Shown piece by piece: positions 1-7,437 of a stretch of 64,000 bases of DNA. Position 1 is the stretch's first letter, and each line of letters starts with the position of its first letter. The notes beneath the pieces are model-generated. The model was not told where the DNA came from. It saw only the letters and a program-made list of their open reading frames with translations, and ran no database searches. The translations under genes were made by a program, and so were the position numbers. Source of the DNA: Acidobacteriota bacterium (GTDB lineage: Bacteria; Acidobacteriota; Blastocatellia; Pyrinomonadales; Pyrinomonadaceae); the NCBI GenBank assembly GCA_018269005.1, contig JAFDVK010000012.1, positions 930,001 to 994,000 of the forward strand. The letters run 5' to 3'.

Positions 1-616
1 GTTCGAGTTCGCTTGTGTCGATGACGGTGGCGTTTTGCGGGATCGTTAGGGGCGAATCGGCGCGTGAAACGTCGCGTTCATCGCGCTTGTTGATCTCGGC
101 GAGAGTCGCTTCGTAGGAAGTTGAGCGGCCTTTTGCCTGGTCTTCGGCGAAGCGTCGGCGGGCACGCGCTTCGGGCTTTGCCGTGAGGAAGAATTTTATG
201 TCGGCATTCGGGAAAACGACGCTGCCGATATCGCGGCCTTCGAGAACGCAGCCATTCTCGGCAGATTCGCCTATCGCACGTTGATGGTCGACCATGATCT
301 TTCGAACGTCCGAGATCGTCGAGACGACCGAGGCGGCGGTTGCGACATCCGGCGTGCGAATTTCCGCCGAAACGTCCTCGCCGTCAAGCAGAACACGCAT
401 CGAATCGGGCTCGCCGACAAGCTCGATCTTCGCGTTTTCGGCGATTTCGGCGACTTTTTCGCGGTCCTCGAGCGAAACGCCTGCTTTTGTCACAGCAAGA
501 GCAGCGGCGCGGTACATCGCACCCGTGTCGAGATAAAGAAGTCCGAACTCCTTTGCGAGCATTTTCCCGAGCGTCGATTTTCCGGCCCCACTCGGCCCGT
601 CGATTGCGATGATCAT
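1..616 (-). CDS. cmk: Cytidylate kinase, C-terminus cut by window edge
   Basis: Phosphorylates CMP and dCMP with ATP in the cytoplasm. The protein starts MIIAIDGPSGAGKSTLG, a P-loop of the nucleoside monophosphate kinase type, followed by the LLYLDTGAMYRAAAL substrate-binding stretch typical of Cmk. Further on come LEGRDIGSVVFP and the lid-like arginine stretch KPEARARRRFAEDQ. About 205 codons are visible. The family usually has 220-230 residues, so only the last helix is missing beyond base 1. The ATG at 616 is chosen because the only other nearby ATG upstream hits a stop after five codons. A 68-bp palindromic repeat lies just upstream, between this gene and the threonine aldolase. Confident family call. 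Confidence 0.93.
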   Translation of the reverse strand, partial: MIIAIDGPSGAGKSTLGKMLAKEFGLLYLDTGAMYRAAALAVTKAGVSLEDREKVAEIAENAKIELVGEPDSMRVLLDGEDVSAEIRTPDVATAASVVSTISDVRKIMVDHQRAIGESAENGCVLEGRDIGSVVFPNADIKFFLTAKPEARARRRFAEDQAKGRSTSYEATLAEINKRDERDVSRADSPLTIPQNATVIDTSELE

Positions 617-632
617 ACGAACTGTCCCATTG

Positions 633-700
633 TCAGTACCGTCTGCGTGAGCAGGCGGGTTTCGGATGTCGAACCCGTCTGCTCACGCAGACGGTACTGA
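633..700. repeat. REP-like palindrome, arms of about 31 bp
   Basis: Left arm 633-664 and right arm 670-700 are reverse complements with about two differences around a 5-base loop. The core reads ACCGTCTGCGTGAGCAG. The right arm encodes the last residues (SVPSA) and the TGA of the threonine aldolase gene, so the element overlaps coding sequence. On RNA it would form a strong hairpin, which could act as a 3' stabiliser or terminator for the aldolase transcript, but no U-run follows it. Mobility by REP-type transposition is inferred only. Confidence 0.8.
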
Positions 701-1720
701 CTCCTTCATTGCCGAGAGAGCCGCATCGACATCGGAATCGGCGATATCGAGATGCGTAACCATACGGATCTGGCTGCCGAAGCCGATCGCCAGCACGCCT
801 TTTTCTCGGAGTTTTGCGACGATCTCGGCAGCTGAAAGCTTTGCCTCCGCAACGTCGAATATCACGATATTCGTTACGACCTTTTCGGGGTCGATGCTGA
901 TGCCCGGAATCTCCGCGAGGCCGTGGGCAAGGCGTTTCGCGTTGCGGTGATCGCGTTCCAGTAATTTAGGTCCGTCTTCGAGGGCGATGATTCCCGCCGC
1001 GGCGAGAATCCCGATCTGCCGCATTCCGCCGCCGAGGCGTTTTCGCCATGAGCGGGCACGTTCGATGAATTCGATGCTCCCAACCAGCATCGAGCCGGCC
1101 GGTGCTCCTAAACCCTTGGAAAGACAGAATGTTACGGAATCACAGGTCGCCGCAAGTTCCGCCACATCGCAACCGAGGGCCGTCGCTGCGTTGAAGATCC
1201 GAGCTCCGTCGAGATGAACGGCAAGGCCTTCGGAATGTGCGTTTTCGCAAATTTCACATGTCGCTGCGGCCGAAAGGACGCTGCCGCCCGCGAAATTATG
1301 CGTATTCTCGAGGCAAATGAGTTTCGTCGCGGCCTGATAATACGGCGGATTCTTGCGGATCGCGGGTGCAATGTCATCCCAGACCAGATGGCCGGTGCCG
1401 TCCGAACTCTCGACCGCACGGGTCGTTGCGCCCGAAATTACGGCGGCGGCCCCAAGTTCAAAATTCAAGATGTGGCCGCGTTCCTCGATAATGAGTTCGC
1501 TGCCCGGCTCTGTATGCAGCTTTACGGCGATCGTATTGCCCATAGAACCGCTCGGAACCCACAACGCAGCTTCTCGCCCGAATCGGGCCGCTGCGAGGGA
1601 TTCCAGGCGGTTTATGGTCGGGTCTTCGCCAAAAACGTCGTCGCCGACCTCGGCGGACGCCATCGCCGCACGCATCTTTTCAGATGGCTTTGTAACTGTA
1701 TCGCTGCGAAGGTCGATCAT
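683..1720 (-). CDS. ltaE: Low-specificity L-threonine aldolase
   Basis: PLP enzyme splitting L-threonine or allo-threonine into glycine and acetaldehyde. The 345-residue protein opens with MIDLRSDTVTKPS, the standard start of the family. It has GDDVFGEDPTINRLE (26-40), HLDGAR (169-174), where Asp and Arg contact PLP, and the Schiff-base lysine K202 in CLSKGLGAP. The start at 1720 is preferred over an in-frame codon about 87 bases upstream, because that extension would run into rpiB and matches nothing in the family. It lies 10 bp after rpiB, so the two are probably co-transcribed. The last five codons and the stop lie in the palindromic repeat at 633-700, so the C-terminal tail was probably replaced or extended by that insertion. 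Confidence 0.9.
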   Translation of the reverse strand: MIDLRSDTVTKPSEKMRAAMASAEVGDDVFGEDPTINRLESLAAARFGREAALWVPSGSMGNTIAVKLHTEPGSELIIEERGHILNFELGAAAVISGATTRAVESSDGTGHLVWDDIAPAIRKNPPYYQAATKLICLENTHNFAGGSVLSAAATCEICENAHSEGLAVHLDGARIFNAATALGCDVAELAATCDSVTFCLSKGLGAPAGSMLVGSIEFIERARSWRKRLGGGMRQIGILAAAGIIALEDGPKLLERDHRNAKRLAHGLAEIPGISIDPEKVVTNIVIFDVAEAKLSAAEIVAKLREKGVLAIGFGSQIRMVTHLDIADSDVDAALSAMKESVPSA

Positions 1721-1730
1721 CGTGCCGGCG

Positions 1731-2177
1731 TTATTCGTCCTCTTGCTCGATCTTTGTGATCTTCTCGATGCGGCGTTCGTGACGGCCGGCGTCAAATTCG
1801 GCGTCAAGCCAGGCTTTTACGATGTTCTTGATCTCGTAATCGGCGGTGAACCGTGCGGCGAGCGCTAGGACGTTCGTGTTGTTATGTTCGCGAGAAAGGC
1901 GTGCGATCTCCTCGTTCCAGGCGACGGCAGAGCGAATGCCGGGCACTTTATTTGCCGCGATCGCCATCCCCGCACCCGAACCGCAGAGCAAAATGCCGCG
2001 TTCATACTCGCCTTTTGCGACGGCCTCGGCGACCTTTCGCGCAAAATCGGGATAATCGACCGAGGCTTCCGAGTCCGTGCCCATATCGGTGTATTCGACA
2101 CCAAGCGAGGCGAGTTCGGATTTCAACTTCTCTTTCTCTTCAAAACCGGCGTGGTCGGCAGCAAGTGCGATTTTCAT
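1731..2177 (-). CDS. rpiB: Ribose-5-phosphate isomerase B
   Basis: Interconverts ribose-5-phosphate and ribulose-5-phosphate in the pentose phosphate pathway. The 148 residues match the RpiB/LacAB family along the whole length: ADHAGF near the N-terminus, DYPDFA, the catalytic cysteine in LLCGSGAG, IAANKVPGIRSA, REHNNTNVLA with the acid/base histidine, and a C-terminal GGRHERR-like segment (AGRHERRIEKI). Length and start fit the family. It is first in a minus-strand unit with the threonine aldolase and cmk behind it. Confidence 0.95.
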   Translation of the reverse strand: MKIALAADHAGFEEKEKLKSELASLGVEYTDMGTDSEASVDYPDFARKVAEAVAKGEYERGILLCGSGAGMAIAANKVPGIRSAVAWNEEIARLSREHNNTNVLALAARFTADYEIKNIVKAWLDAEFDAGRHERRIEKITKIEQEDE

Positions 2178-2301
2178 AAGCTTCCTCGTAACTATGAGTT
2201 TATATCGTTTGCCGGCGATTGCTAAAGGCGCGGGGAGCAGTAGAGCTTTCGATGGAGTGAAAAGGCTTGTGACTGGCCTGTTTCTTGGGCTTGCCCTTTG
2301 G

Positions 2302-2446
2302 CAGTGCGGTCGGGCTCGCCCGACCGTCCGACTCCGAAAGGAACAATGGATCCCGCTTTAGCGGGCGACAGATCCTTGCCGGCGGCTAAAGCCGCCTCCA
2401 TTTTCTTATTCGGACGTTCCCGGTCGGGCAAGCCCGACCGCACTGG
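2302..2446. repeat. Compound inverted repeat with TTTA-loop hairpins
   Basis: Outer arms CAGTGCGGTCGGGC (about 2302) and GCCCGACCGCACTG (ending about 2446) face each other as an imperfect inverted repeat; each arm is itself a hairpin (GGTCGGGC..GCCCGACC). Inside are two perfect small hairpins with four-base loops: CCCGC-TTTA-GCGGG at 2352-2365 and GGCGGC-TAAA-GCCGCC at 2381-2396. The region lies in the 440-bp gap between rpiB and the protease gene. Similar TTTA-loop hairpins occur at 54796 and 54998, so this looks like a dispersed REP/BIME-type family. Confidence 0.7.
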
Positions 2447-2466
2447 ATTGCGGCAAGCCGCTGGAA

Positions 2467-2559
2467 GAAGTTGGCGAAGTTGCCGAAGTTGCCGAAGTTA
2501 CGAAGTTCACGGAAGTCCAAAGACCAAAGTCCAACGAACAACGAACAACGAACAACGAA
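2467..2559. repeat. Short tandem repeats (9-bp and 7-bp units)
   Basis: GAAGTTGSC is repeated three times with a degenerate fourth copy (2467-2508), and CAACGAA is repeated four times exactly (2532-2559). Both lie just upstream of the promoter-like motif of the protease gene. Slippage-prone repeats here could vary promoter spacing, but that is speculation. Confidence 0.75.
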
Positions 2560-2592
2560 CAGTTCCCTTTTTGTTTCCGAGAATCTGTTCGC

Positions 2593-2604
2593 GCAGAATA
2601 TAAT
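2593..2604 (+). promoter_or_regulatory. Candidate -10 region GCAGAATATAAT
   Basis: A perfect TATAAT at 2599-2604 lies only 17 bases before the ATG at 2621, with no clear Shine-Dalgarno between them, so the mRNA would have a very short leader. No convincing -35 box is seen. The identical 12-mer occurs upstream of dnaJ at 50069-50080. Confidence 0.45.
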
Positions 2605-2620
2605 CCTTTCTTAAGTCTCG

Positions 2621-4051
2621 ATGCGCCGAGTTTTCTTCAAAAGCCTGCTTTTCGTGCTTCTGCTGCCGCTAGCCGCGGCGGCGCAGGACTTTTTGCCTGA
2701 ACTCGTGAAGCGGATCAAACCTTCTGCGGTGGCGATCGAGGCGTTTGATTCGCGCGGACAGACGATCGCTCGCGGCAGCGGTTTCTTTGTCGGTGCAGAC
2801 CGAATCATCACGAACCGCCACGTCATCGAAGGTTCATATCGTGCCGAAGTTCATCTTCTGAACGACAAACGGGTGCCGGTCAAGGGCGTTCTGGCGGTCG
2901 ATGGTGAAGGCGATCTTGCGCTTCTGCAGGTCGATCTGCCGCAGAATGTCCAGATAACGCCGCTGCCGCTCGTGCGTCGTGCCCCACAGGAAGGCGAATC
3001 GATCGTAGTCATCGGCAATCCGTTTGGCCTCGAAGGCTCGGTCTCGAACGGCATCGTCTCGGCGGTTCGTGAAATTCCGGGCTACGGCAAGATCATACAG
3101 ATAACGGCGTCGATCTCGCCGGGTTCGAGCGGTTCGCCGGTCGTCAATATGGCGGGACAGGTGATCGGCGTCGCGACGCTGCAGGCCGAAGAGGGCCAGA
3201 ACCTAAATTTCGCCGTTCCCGCGGCCAGAATTCTGCAGCTGAAGATCGGCGATGTGCGCACCTTTTCAGAGCTTGCCACTGAGACGCAGAAGAATAAACG
3301 CGTTGCGGCACAAAGGCTATATTCGCAAGGGCTTGCCCAGCTTTCGACGGACGATTTCGCACGCGCTCTGCCGTATTTCCAAAAGGCGGCGGACATCGAC
3401 CCTACCTACGCCGAGGCGTGGTATCAGACGGGATATTGCTTTGGGCTTTTGGGCCGTCACGCAGAGGCGTTGAAGGCCTCGCGGCAAGCGGCGAAACTGC
3501 GGCCTGACTGGGCGGCAACATACGTGAATATCGGTGCTTCGAGCTTTGCGCTTGGGCAGTTCAAGGACGCGTATGAAGCCTATCGGAACGCCGTCGGCAT
3601 CGATGCGAACGATCCGCAAACGCAGTTCGCCCTGGGGCTTACCCTTGACAAGCTGAATCGTACGGGCGAGGCGATCATCAACTATCGGCGAGCACTCGAA
3701 TTGAAAACCGACCTCGTTCCCGCCATGGAGAATCTTGGGCTCGCGCTATTCAAACAAAAGCGTTACGCGGAGGCCGCTGACGCGTTCGAGCAGTTGAAGG
3801 TCTATCGCCCGGATGCCCGAACGTACAATTACATCGGCGAATGCCTGCTCGAAAGCGGAAAGGCCGCCGAGAGCATTGACGCGTTCAACACGGCGATCGG
3901 GTACAGCCCGGATATGGACAAAGCCCGCTACAACCTTGGCCGTGCGTACATCCAAACGGGCAACGTCGATATGGCGACCGCACAATACAACCTATTGCGC
4001 GATTCAAAAAGCGACTACGCGGACAGATTGCTTGTTTTGATCAAGCCGTAG
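2621..4051 (+). CDS. Secreted trypsin-like serine protease with TPR domain
   Basis: A 476-residue exported protein. Residues 1-22 are a signal peptide (cut near AAAAQD). Residues 25-215 form an S1C/HtrA-type chymotrypsin fold with the triad H67 (TNRHV), D98 (DGEGDLALL) and S170 (SPGSSGSP). Residues about 235-470 are tandem TPR units, for example YSQGLAQLSTDDFARALPYF, AEAWYQTGYCFGLLGRHAEA and ATYVNIGASSFALGQFKDAY. DegP-like proteins normally carry PDZ domains here; this one has none and probably uses TPRs to recruit substrates or partners. It stands alone between repeats and a toxin-antitoxin pair. Protease function is well supported by the triad; the substrate is unknown. Confidence 0.85.
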   Translation: MRRVFFKSLLFVLLLPLAAAAQDFLPELVKRIKPSAVAIEAFDSRGQTIARGSGFFVGADRIITNRHVIEGSYRAEVHLLNDKRVPVKGVLAVDGEGDLALLQVDLPQNVQITPLPLVRRAPQEGESIVVIGNPFGLEGSVSNGIVSAVREIPGYGKIIQITASISPGSSGSPVVNMAGQVIGVATLQAEEGQNLNFAVPAARILQLKIGDVRTFSELATETQKNKRVAAQRLYSQGLAQLSTDDFARALPYFQKAADIDPTYAEAWYQTGYCFGLLGRHAEALKASRQAAKLRPDWAATYVNIGASSFALGQFKDAYEAYRNAVGIDANDPQTQFALGLTLDKLNRTGEAIINYRRALELKTDLVPAMENLGLALFKQKRYAEAADAFEQLKVYRPDARTYNYIGECLLESGKAAESIDAFNTAIGYSPDMDKARYNLGRAYIQTGNVDMATAQYNLLRDSKSDYADRLLVLIKP

Positions 4052-4096
4052 TCTCAAGAGCCAGTTCCAGAACCAAAAGCTGAAGCTTCGGATAGG

Positions 4097-4115
4097 ATGT
4101 GGCAATTTGCCACAT
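4097..4115. promoter_or_regulatory. Palindromic operator candidate of the DUF1778/GNAT pair
   Basis: ATGTGGC-AATTT-GCCACAT is a perfect 7-bp inverted repeat about 30 bp before the antitoxin start. Ribbon-helix-helix antitoxins of this class bind palindromes over their own promoter, so autoregulation is likely, though inferred. Confidence 0.55.
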
Positions 4116-4145
4116 CATTGTGCTATGGTCTTAATGGTGGATCTC

Positions 4146-4430
4146 ATGGCAACAACGGTTCTAGACAAACACGCAAGGTTAAATATTCGAGTTCGTCCCG
4201 AGGTGAAAGGCCGTATCGAACGGGCCGCACACATTTCGGGGAAGACTTTGACGGATTTTGCTGTCAGCATCTTGAGCGAAAGTGCCGACGGTGTTCTGGA
4301 ACGGCATGAGGCTGCGAAGCTTTCTTCTACAGATAGGGAGATCTTCCTTCGGGTTCTTGATGAGCGGACGAAGCCGAACCAACAGCTCCTTAAGGCTCGT
4401 AAAACTCACAAAAGGATCATCGCTAAATAG
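4146..4430 (+). CDS. DUF1778 family antitoxin (TacA-like)
   Basis: A 94-residue protein with an N-terminal ribbon-helix-helix (LNIRVRPEVKGRIERAA, then SGKTLTDFAV) and a C-terminal toxin-binding tail, the layout of DUF1778 antitoxins that neutralise GNAT toxins. The ATG at 4146 has GGTGGA eight bases upstream; an in-frame ATG at 4134 overlaps this site and is less likely. The stop codon overlaps the GTG start of the toxin gene by one base (TAGTG), so translation is coupled. It is expected to repress its own promoter through the palindrome at 4097-4115. Confidence 0.85.
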   Translation: MATTVLDKHARLNIRVRPEVKGRIERAAHISGKTLTDFAVSILSESADGVLERHEAAKLSSTDREIFLRVLDERTKPNQQLLKARKTHKRIIAK

Positions 4431-4927
4431 TGTTCAGCATTGAACCCATCGCACCGACCCACAAGACCAGGCGATTCGATTGTGGGGAAGCGACGCTGAA
4501 TAACTTCCTCAAACAATTTGCTCTAAAGAACGCTTTGCGGGATATTGGCCGGACCTATGTGGCTGTCCCGCAAGGCTCGGCCAATGTTGTTGGTTATTAC
4601 ACGATCTCGTCCGGGACCGTACGATTCGACCAACTCCCATCTGATCTGAAGCTCCCGAAATATCCCATTCCAACCGCGCACATTGGCAGGCTCGCGACGG
4701 ATCTTTCGGTTCGAGGGCAAGGCTTGGGCGAGGCTCTGCTTTTTGATGCGCTGATAACTGCAGAGGCGGCGTCGCGGGCGATCGGCATCCGTGTCGTTGA
4801 GCTGATCGCCTTGAGTGAGTCGGCAAAGGCCTTCTATATGCGTTACGGCTTTACACCGTTGGTCGATTACTCATTTCGTCTCTATCTGAGCATGGAGACC
4901 GTAAGGCGTGCGGTCGGCGGTCGATAG
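4430..4927 (+). CDS. GNAT-type toxin (TacT-like acetyltransferase)
   Basis: A 165-residue GNAT fold protein. Toxins of this family acetylate the amino group of aminoacyl-tRNAs and stop translation. Seen here: [16 protein letters not shown] near the N-terminus, typical of DUF1778 partners; the acetyl-CoA loop [10 protein letters not shown]; and the C-terminal [10 protein letters not shown] with the conserved tyrosine. It starts with GTG overlapping the antitoxin stop. Its last 57 bases overlap the 3' end of larB, which is convergent. Which tRNA it modifies cannot be read from the sequence. Confidence 0.87.
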   Translation: MFSIEPIAPTHKTRRFDCGEATLNNFLKQFALKNALRDIGRTYVAVPQGSANVVGYYTISSGTVRFDQLPSDLKLPKYPIPTAHIGRLATDLSVRGQGLGEALLFDALITAEAASRAIGIRVVELIALSESAKAFYMRYGFTPLVDYSFRLYLSMETVRRAVGGR

Positions 4928-5701
4928 CAAACGGGTTCGGTTTATCAGGCTTGCGACGAAGCCGGCTCCGAAGCCGTTGTCGATGTTTACGACGGTTACG
5001 TTCGAGGAGCAGGAATTGAGCATTCCCAGCAGTGCGGCGAGGCCGCCAAATGCGGCTCCGTAGCCGATGCTTGTCGGCACGCCGATCACCGGCACGCTGA
5101 CGAGGCCGCCGACGACCGACGGCAGAGCGCCTTCCATCCCCGCAACGACAATGACGGCCCGGGCGTCCTCGAGCGTTTCACGCTGCGAGATTATCCGGTG
5201 GACACCGGCGACACCGGCGTCCCAGATACGCGAGACGCGATTGCCCATCGCCTCGGCGGTCAGTGCGGCTTCTTCGGCGACGGGAATGTCGCTCGTACCG
5301 GCCGTAACGACGGCGATCTCGCCCATTCCGCGATCTGTTCGGTCGCGGATCACTCGGATCATCCTCGCGGATTCATGCCATTCAGCTTCAGCGACGATAT
5401 TGCGGATATCGCCGTAAACATTGGCGTCCGTGCGTGTTATCAGCACATTTGGCGCGCGGGCGGCGAGTTTCTCGAATATCCCGACTATCTGTTCGCGCGT
5501 CTTGCCGAAGCCGAAGATCACCTCGGGAAAGCCCTGGCGTTCCGCCCGTGCATGATCGACCTTCGCAAAGCCGACGTCTTCGTAGCCGACCTTTGCGAGG
5601 CTCTCGACCGCCGCGTTCTCGTCGATCTGGCCAGATGCCAGGGCTTTCAAAATTTCTCTTATCTCGTTCTTTTGCACTTGGTTATAGAATCCGCTTTTCA
5701 T
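4871..5701 (-). CDS. larB: LarB, nickel-pincer cofactor biosynthesis carboxylase
   Basis: LarB carboxylates and hydrolyses nicotinic acid adenine dinucleotide to pyridinium-3,5-biscarboxylate mononucleotide, the first step to the nickel-pincer cofactor of lactate racemase and related enzymes. The 276 residues contain all landmarks of this PurE-related family: [59 protein letters not shown] and NIDNGFGAG. The start [11 protein letters not shown] at 5701 is preferred; a longer frame would run into the divergent ubiX gene. larC and larE are not in this window. The tail after [14 protein letters not shown] extends about 20 residues and overlaps the GNAT gene. Confidence 0.9.
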   Translation of the reverse strand: MKSGFYNQVQKNEIREILKALASGQIDENAAVESLAKVGYEDVGFAKVDHARAERQGFPEVIFGFGKTREQIVGIFEKLAARAPNVLITRTDANVYGDIRNIVAEAEWHESARMIRVIRDRTDRGMGEIAVVTAGTSDIPVAEEAALTAEAMGNRVSRIWDAGVAGVHRIISQRETLEDARAVIVVAGMEGALPSVVGGLVSVPVIGVPTSIGYGAAFGGLAALLGMLNSCSSNVTVVNIDNGFGAGFVASLINRTRLLSTADRTPYGLHAQIETK

Positions 5702-5765
5702 CTTCGGCGGGCAAGTTTCGCGGCGAGCTTTATAAATGCCCTTGCGATGTTTAGAATCTGAGTCT

Positions 5766-6383
5766 ATGGAATTAACGCTTGCGATCACAGGAGCTTCGGG
5801 GACGATCTACGCCCGGCGGACGCTTCAGCTTTTGGCCGCAAGCGGAAGGGTCGAGACGATCAATTTGATAATTTCATCGACGGCGGCGATCGTCGCCCAG
5901 CTTGAGCTTGGTGCGGATATCAAAAATGCCGATTCGGCAAAGATAAACGCTTGGCTCGGATTTGAACCCGGCTCGAAACTGATACGCGTTTGGCGGCTCG
6001 ATAATTTTGCGGCAAAGCCGTCGTCGGGTTCGTACAAGCAGGCGGGAATGATCGTCGTGCCTTGTTCGATGGGAACGCTCGGAGCGATAGCTTCGGGTGC
6101 GGGAACGAATTTGATACATCGGGCCGCAGACGTTTGTCTCAAAGAAGGCCGGAAGCTCGTGCTGGTGCCGCGTGAGACGCCGTTCAGTACGATCCACCTC
6201 GAGAATATGCTCAGGCTTTCGCACGCGGGAGCTCGGATCCTGCCGGCAAGTCCGTCCTTTTATCACAAGCCGGCGACGATAGAGGAACTCGTCGATCACG
6301 TGTGTTATCGGATCCTCGATCAGTTCGACATACCGCATTCTGATTCGAGTTCATGGACAGGTGACGAGGTTCCTGAAGAATGA
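5766..6383 (+). CDS. ubiX: UbiX-family flavin prenyltransferase
   Basis: Makes prenylated FMN, the cofactor of UbiD-type decarboxylases, from FMN and dimethylallyl phosphate. The 205-residue protein has the FMN-binding [10 protein letters not shown] at the N-terminus, [25 protein letters not shown] in the middle, [15 protein letters not shown], and the C-terminal [17 protein letters not shown], all standard for UbiX. The ATG at 5766 lies 64 bp from the divergent larB start. The next gene downstream (112 bp) is mqnD; in the futalosine route a UbiX (MqnM-type) and a UbiD (MqnL-type) act after MqnD, so this copy may serve menaquinone synthesis. That assignment is inferred from position. Confidence 0.92.
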   Translation: MELTLAITGASGTIYARRTLQLLAASGRVETINLIISSTAAIVAQLELGADIKNADSAKINAWLGFEPGSKLIRVWRLDNFAAKPSSGSYKQAGMIVVPCSMGTLGAIASGAGTNLIHRAADVCLKEGRKLVLVPRETPFSTIHLENMLRLSHAGARILPASPSFYHKPATIEELVDHVCYRILDQFDIPHSDSSSWTGDEVPEE

Positions 6384-6495
6384 AGAATTTGTGGTCAAAA
6401 GGCCGGCCGTTCTCGGTGATTTGCTAAAGCCGGGCAAAACGGTAAAATAGCAATTCTCAACGACACGAATATTTACTACTCGCAGTTTTAGAAGT

Positions 6496-7356
6496 ATGTC
6501 TGTAAAAGCGGAAGCGACCCCCGAAGTTCGCACAATATCAGTTGCTCATTCACCAGATTCGGATGATGCGTTCATGTTCTATGGGCTTGCCACGAACAAG
6601 CTCGAGACCGAAGGCCTGCGCTTCGAGCACACGCTCAAAGACATCCAGACCCTGAACGAGGATGCGAAGAACGGCGTTTACGACGTAACGGCGATCTCTT
6701 TTCATGCCTATGCGTATGTTGCCGATAAATACGCCTTGCTGCCGCATGGTGCCTCGATTGGTGACAAATACGGCCCGATCGTCGTATCAAAAGAACCGCG
6801 TGAGGCTTCAGAGATCGGTTCGATGAAGATCGCGGTCCCGGGTGAACTGACCAGCGCATATCTTGCATTGCGCATCTACAACCCGGATTTTGAGCACGTC
6901 GTCATCCCGTTCGACAAGATCATCGACGAGGTTCAGAGCGGACGCGTCGATGCCGGGCTTTTGATCCACGAAGGCCAGCTTTTCTATAAGCAGGTCGGGC
7001 TCGACAAGGTGCTCGATCTTGGCGAATGGTGGCATGAAAAGACAGGTTTACCGCTTCCGATGGGCGGAAATGTGATCAAACGCTCACTCGGCAAAGATCT
7101 GATGGAAGAAGTTTCCCGACATCTGCACCGTTCGATCGTCTATTCGATGGAGAACCGCGAGGACGCTCTTGCCTATGCGATGCAGTTCGCACGCGATATG
7201 GAGCCTGCTCTCGCCGATCGATTTGTCGCGATGTGGGTAAATGACCTAACGCTTGATTATGGCGAACGCGGCCGCCAAGCGGTAAAGACCTTGCTCGAAG
7301 AGGGCTACAAGGCCGGGATCATCAAGAACAAGGTCGATGTTGAATTCGTCGCTTGA
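6496..7356 (+). CDS. mqnD: MqnD-like 1,4-dihydroxy-6-naphthoate synthase
   Basis: MqnD converts cyclic dehypoxanthine futalosine to 1,4-dihydroxy-6-naphthoate in the futalosine menaquinone pathway. The 286 residues have the periplasmic-binding-protein fold of MqnA/MqnD. MqnD landmarks are [43 protein letters not shown], the catalytic histidine in [27 protein letters not shown] and [16 protein letters not shown]. The N-terminal signature is [14 protein letters not shown], where best-known MqnD proteins have SPCPNDT, so it belongs to a diverged branch. A strong terminator follows at 7379-7422. A general MqnA/D-family or ligand-binding role is the alternative. Confidence 0.8.
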   Translation: MSVKAEATPEVRTISVAHSPDSDDAFMFYGLATNKLETEGLRFEHTLKDIQTLNEDAKNGVYDVTAISFHAYAYVADKYALLPHGASIGDKYGPIVVSKEPREASEIGSMKIAVPGELTSAYLALRIYNPDFEHVVIPFDKIIDEVQSGRVDAGLLIHEGQLFYKQVGLDKVLDLGEWWHEKTGLPLPMGGNVIKRSLGKDLMEEVSRHLHRSIVYSMENREDALAYAMQFARDMEPALADRFVAMWVNDLTLDYGERGRQAVKTLLEEGYKAGIIKNKVDVEFVA

Positions 7357-7378
7357 TCTTGTTTCACACTAAGACGCG

Positions 7379-7422
7379 AACGCCGCAGGGTTTTTTCGAA
7401 ACCTGCGGCGTTCTTTGTTTTT
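7379..7422 (+). terminator. Rho-independent terminator after mqnD
   Basis: AACGCCGCAGG and CCTGCGGCGTT form an 11-bp stem around a 12-base loop, followed by CTTTGTTTTT. It ends the ubiX-mqnD transcript before the convergent ferredoxin gene. Confidence 0.85.
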
Positions 7423-7437
7423 GCTGGAAAGGCCGCC

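Noticed and set aside
683..1807. Longer threonine aldolase start upstream of 1720
   Set aside because: The extension would overlap rpiB and encodes an unrelated basic peptide, whereas MIDLRSDT at 1720 is the family's normal start.
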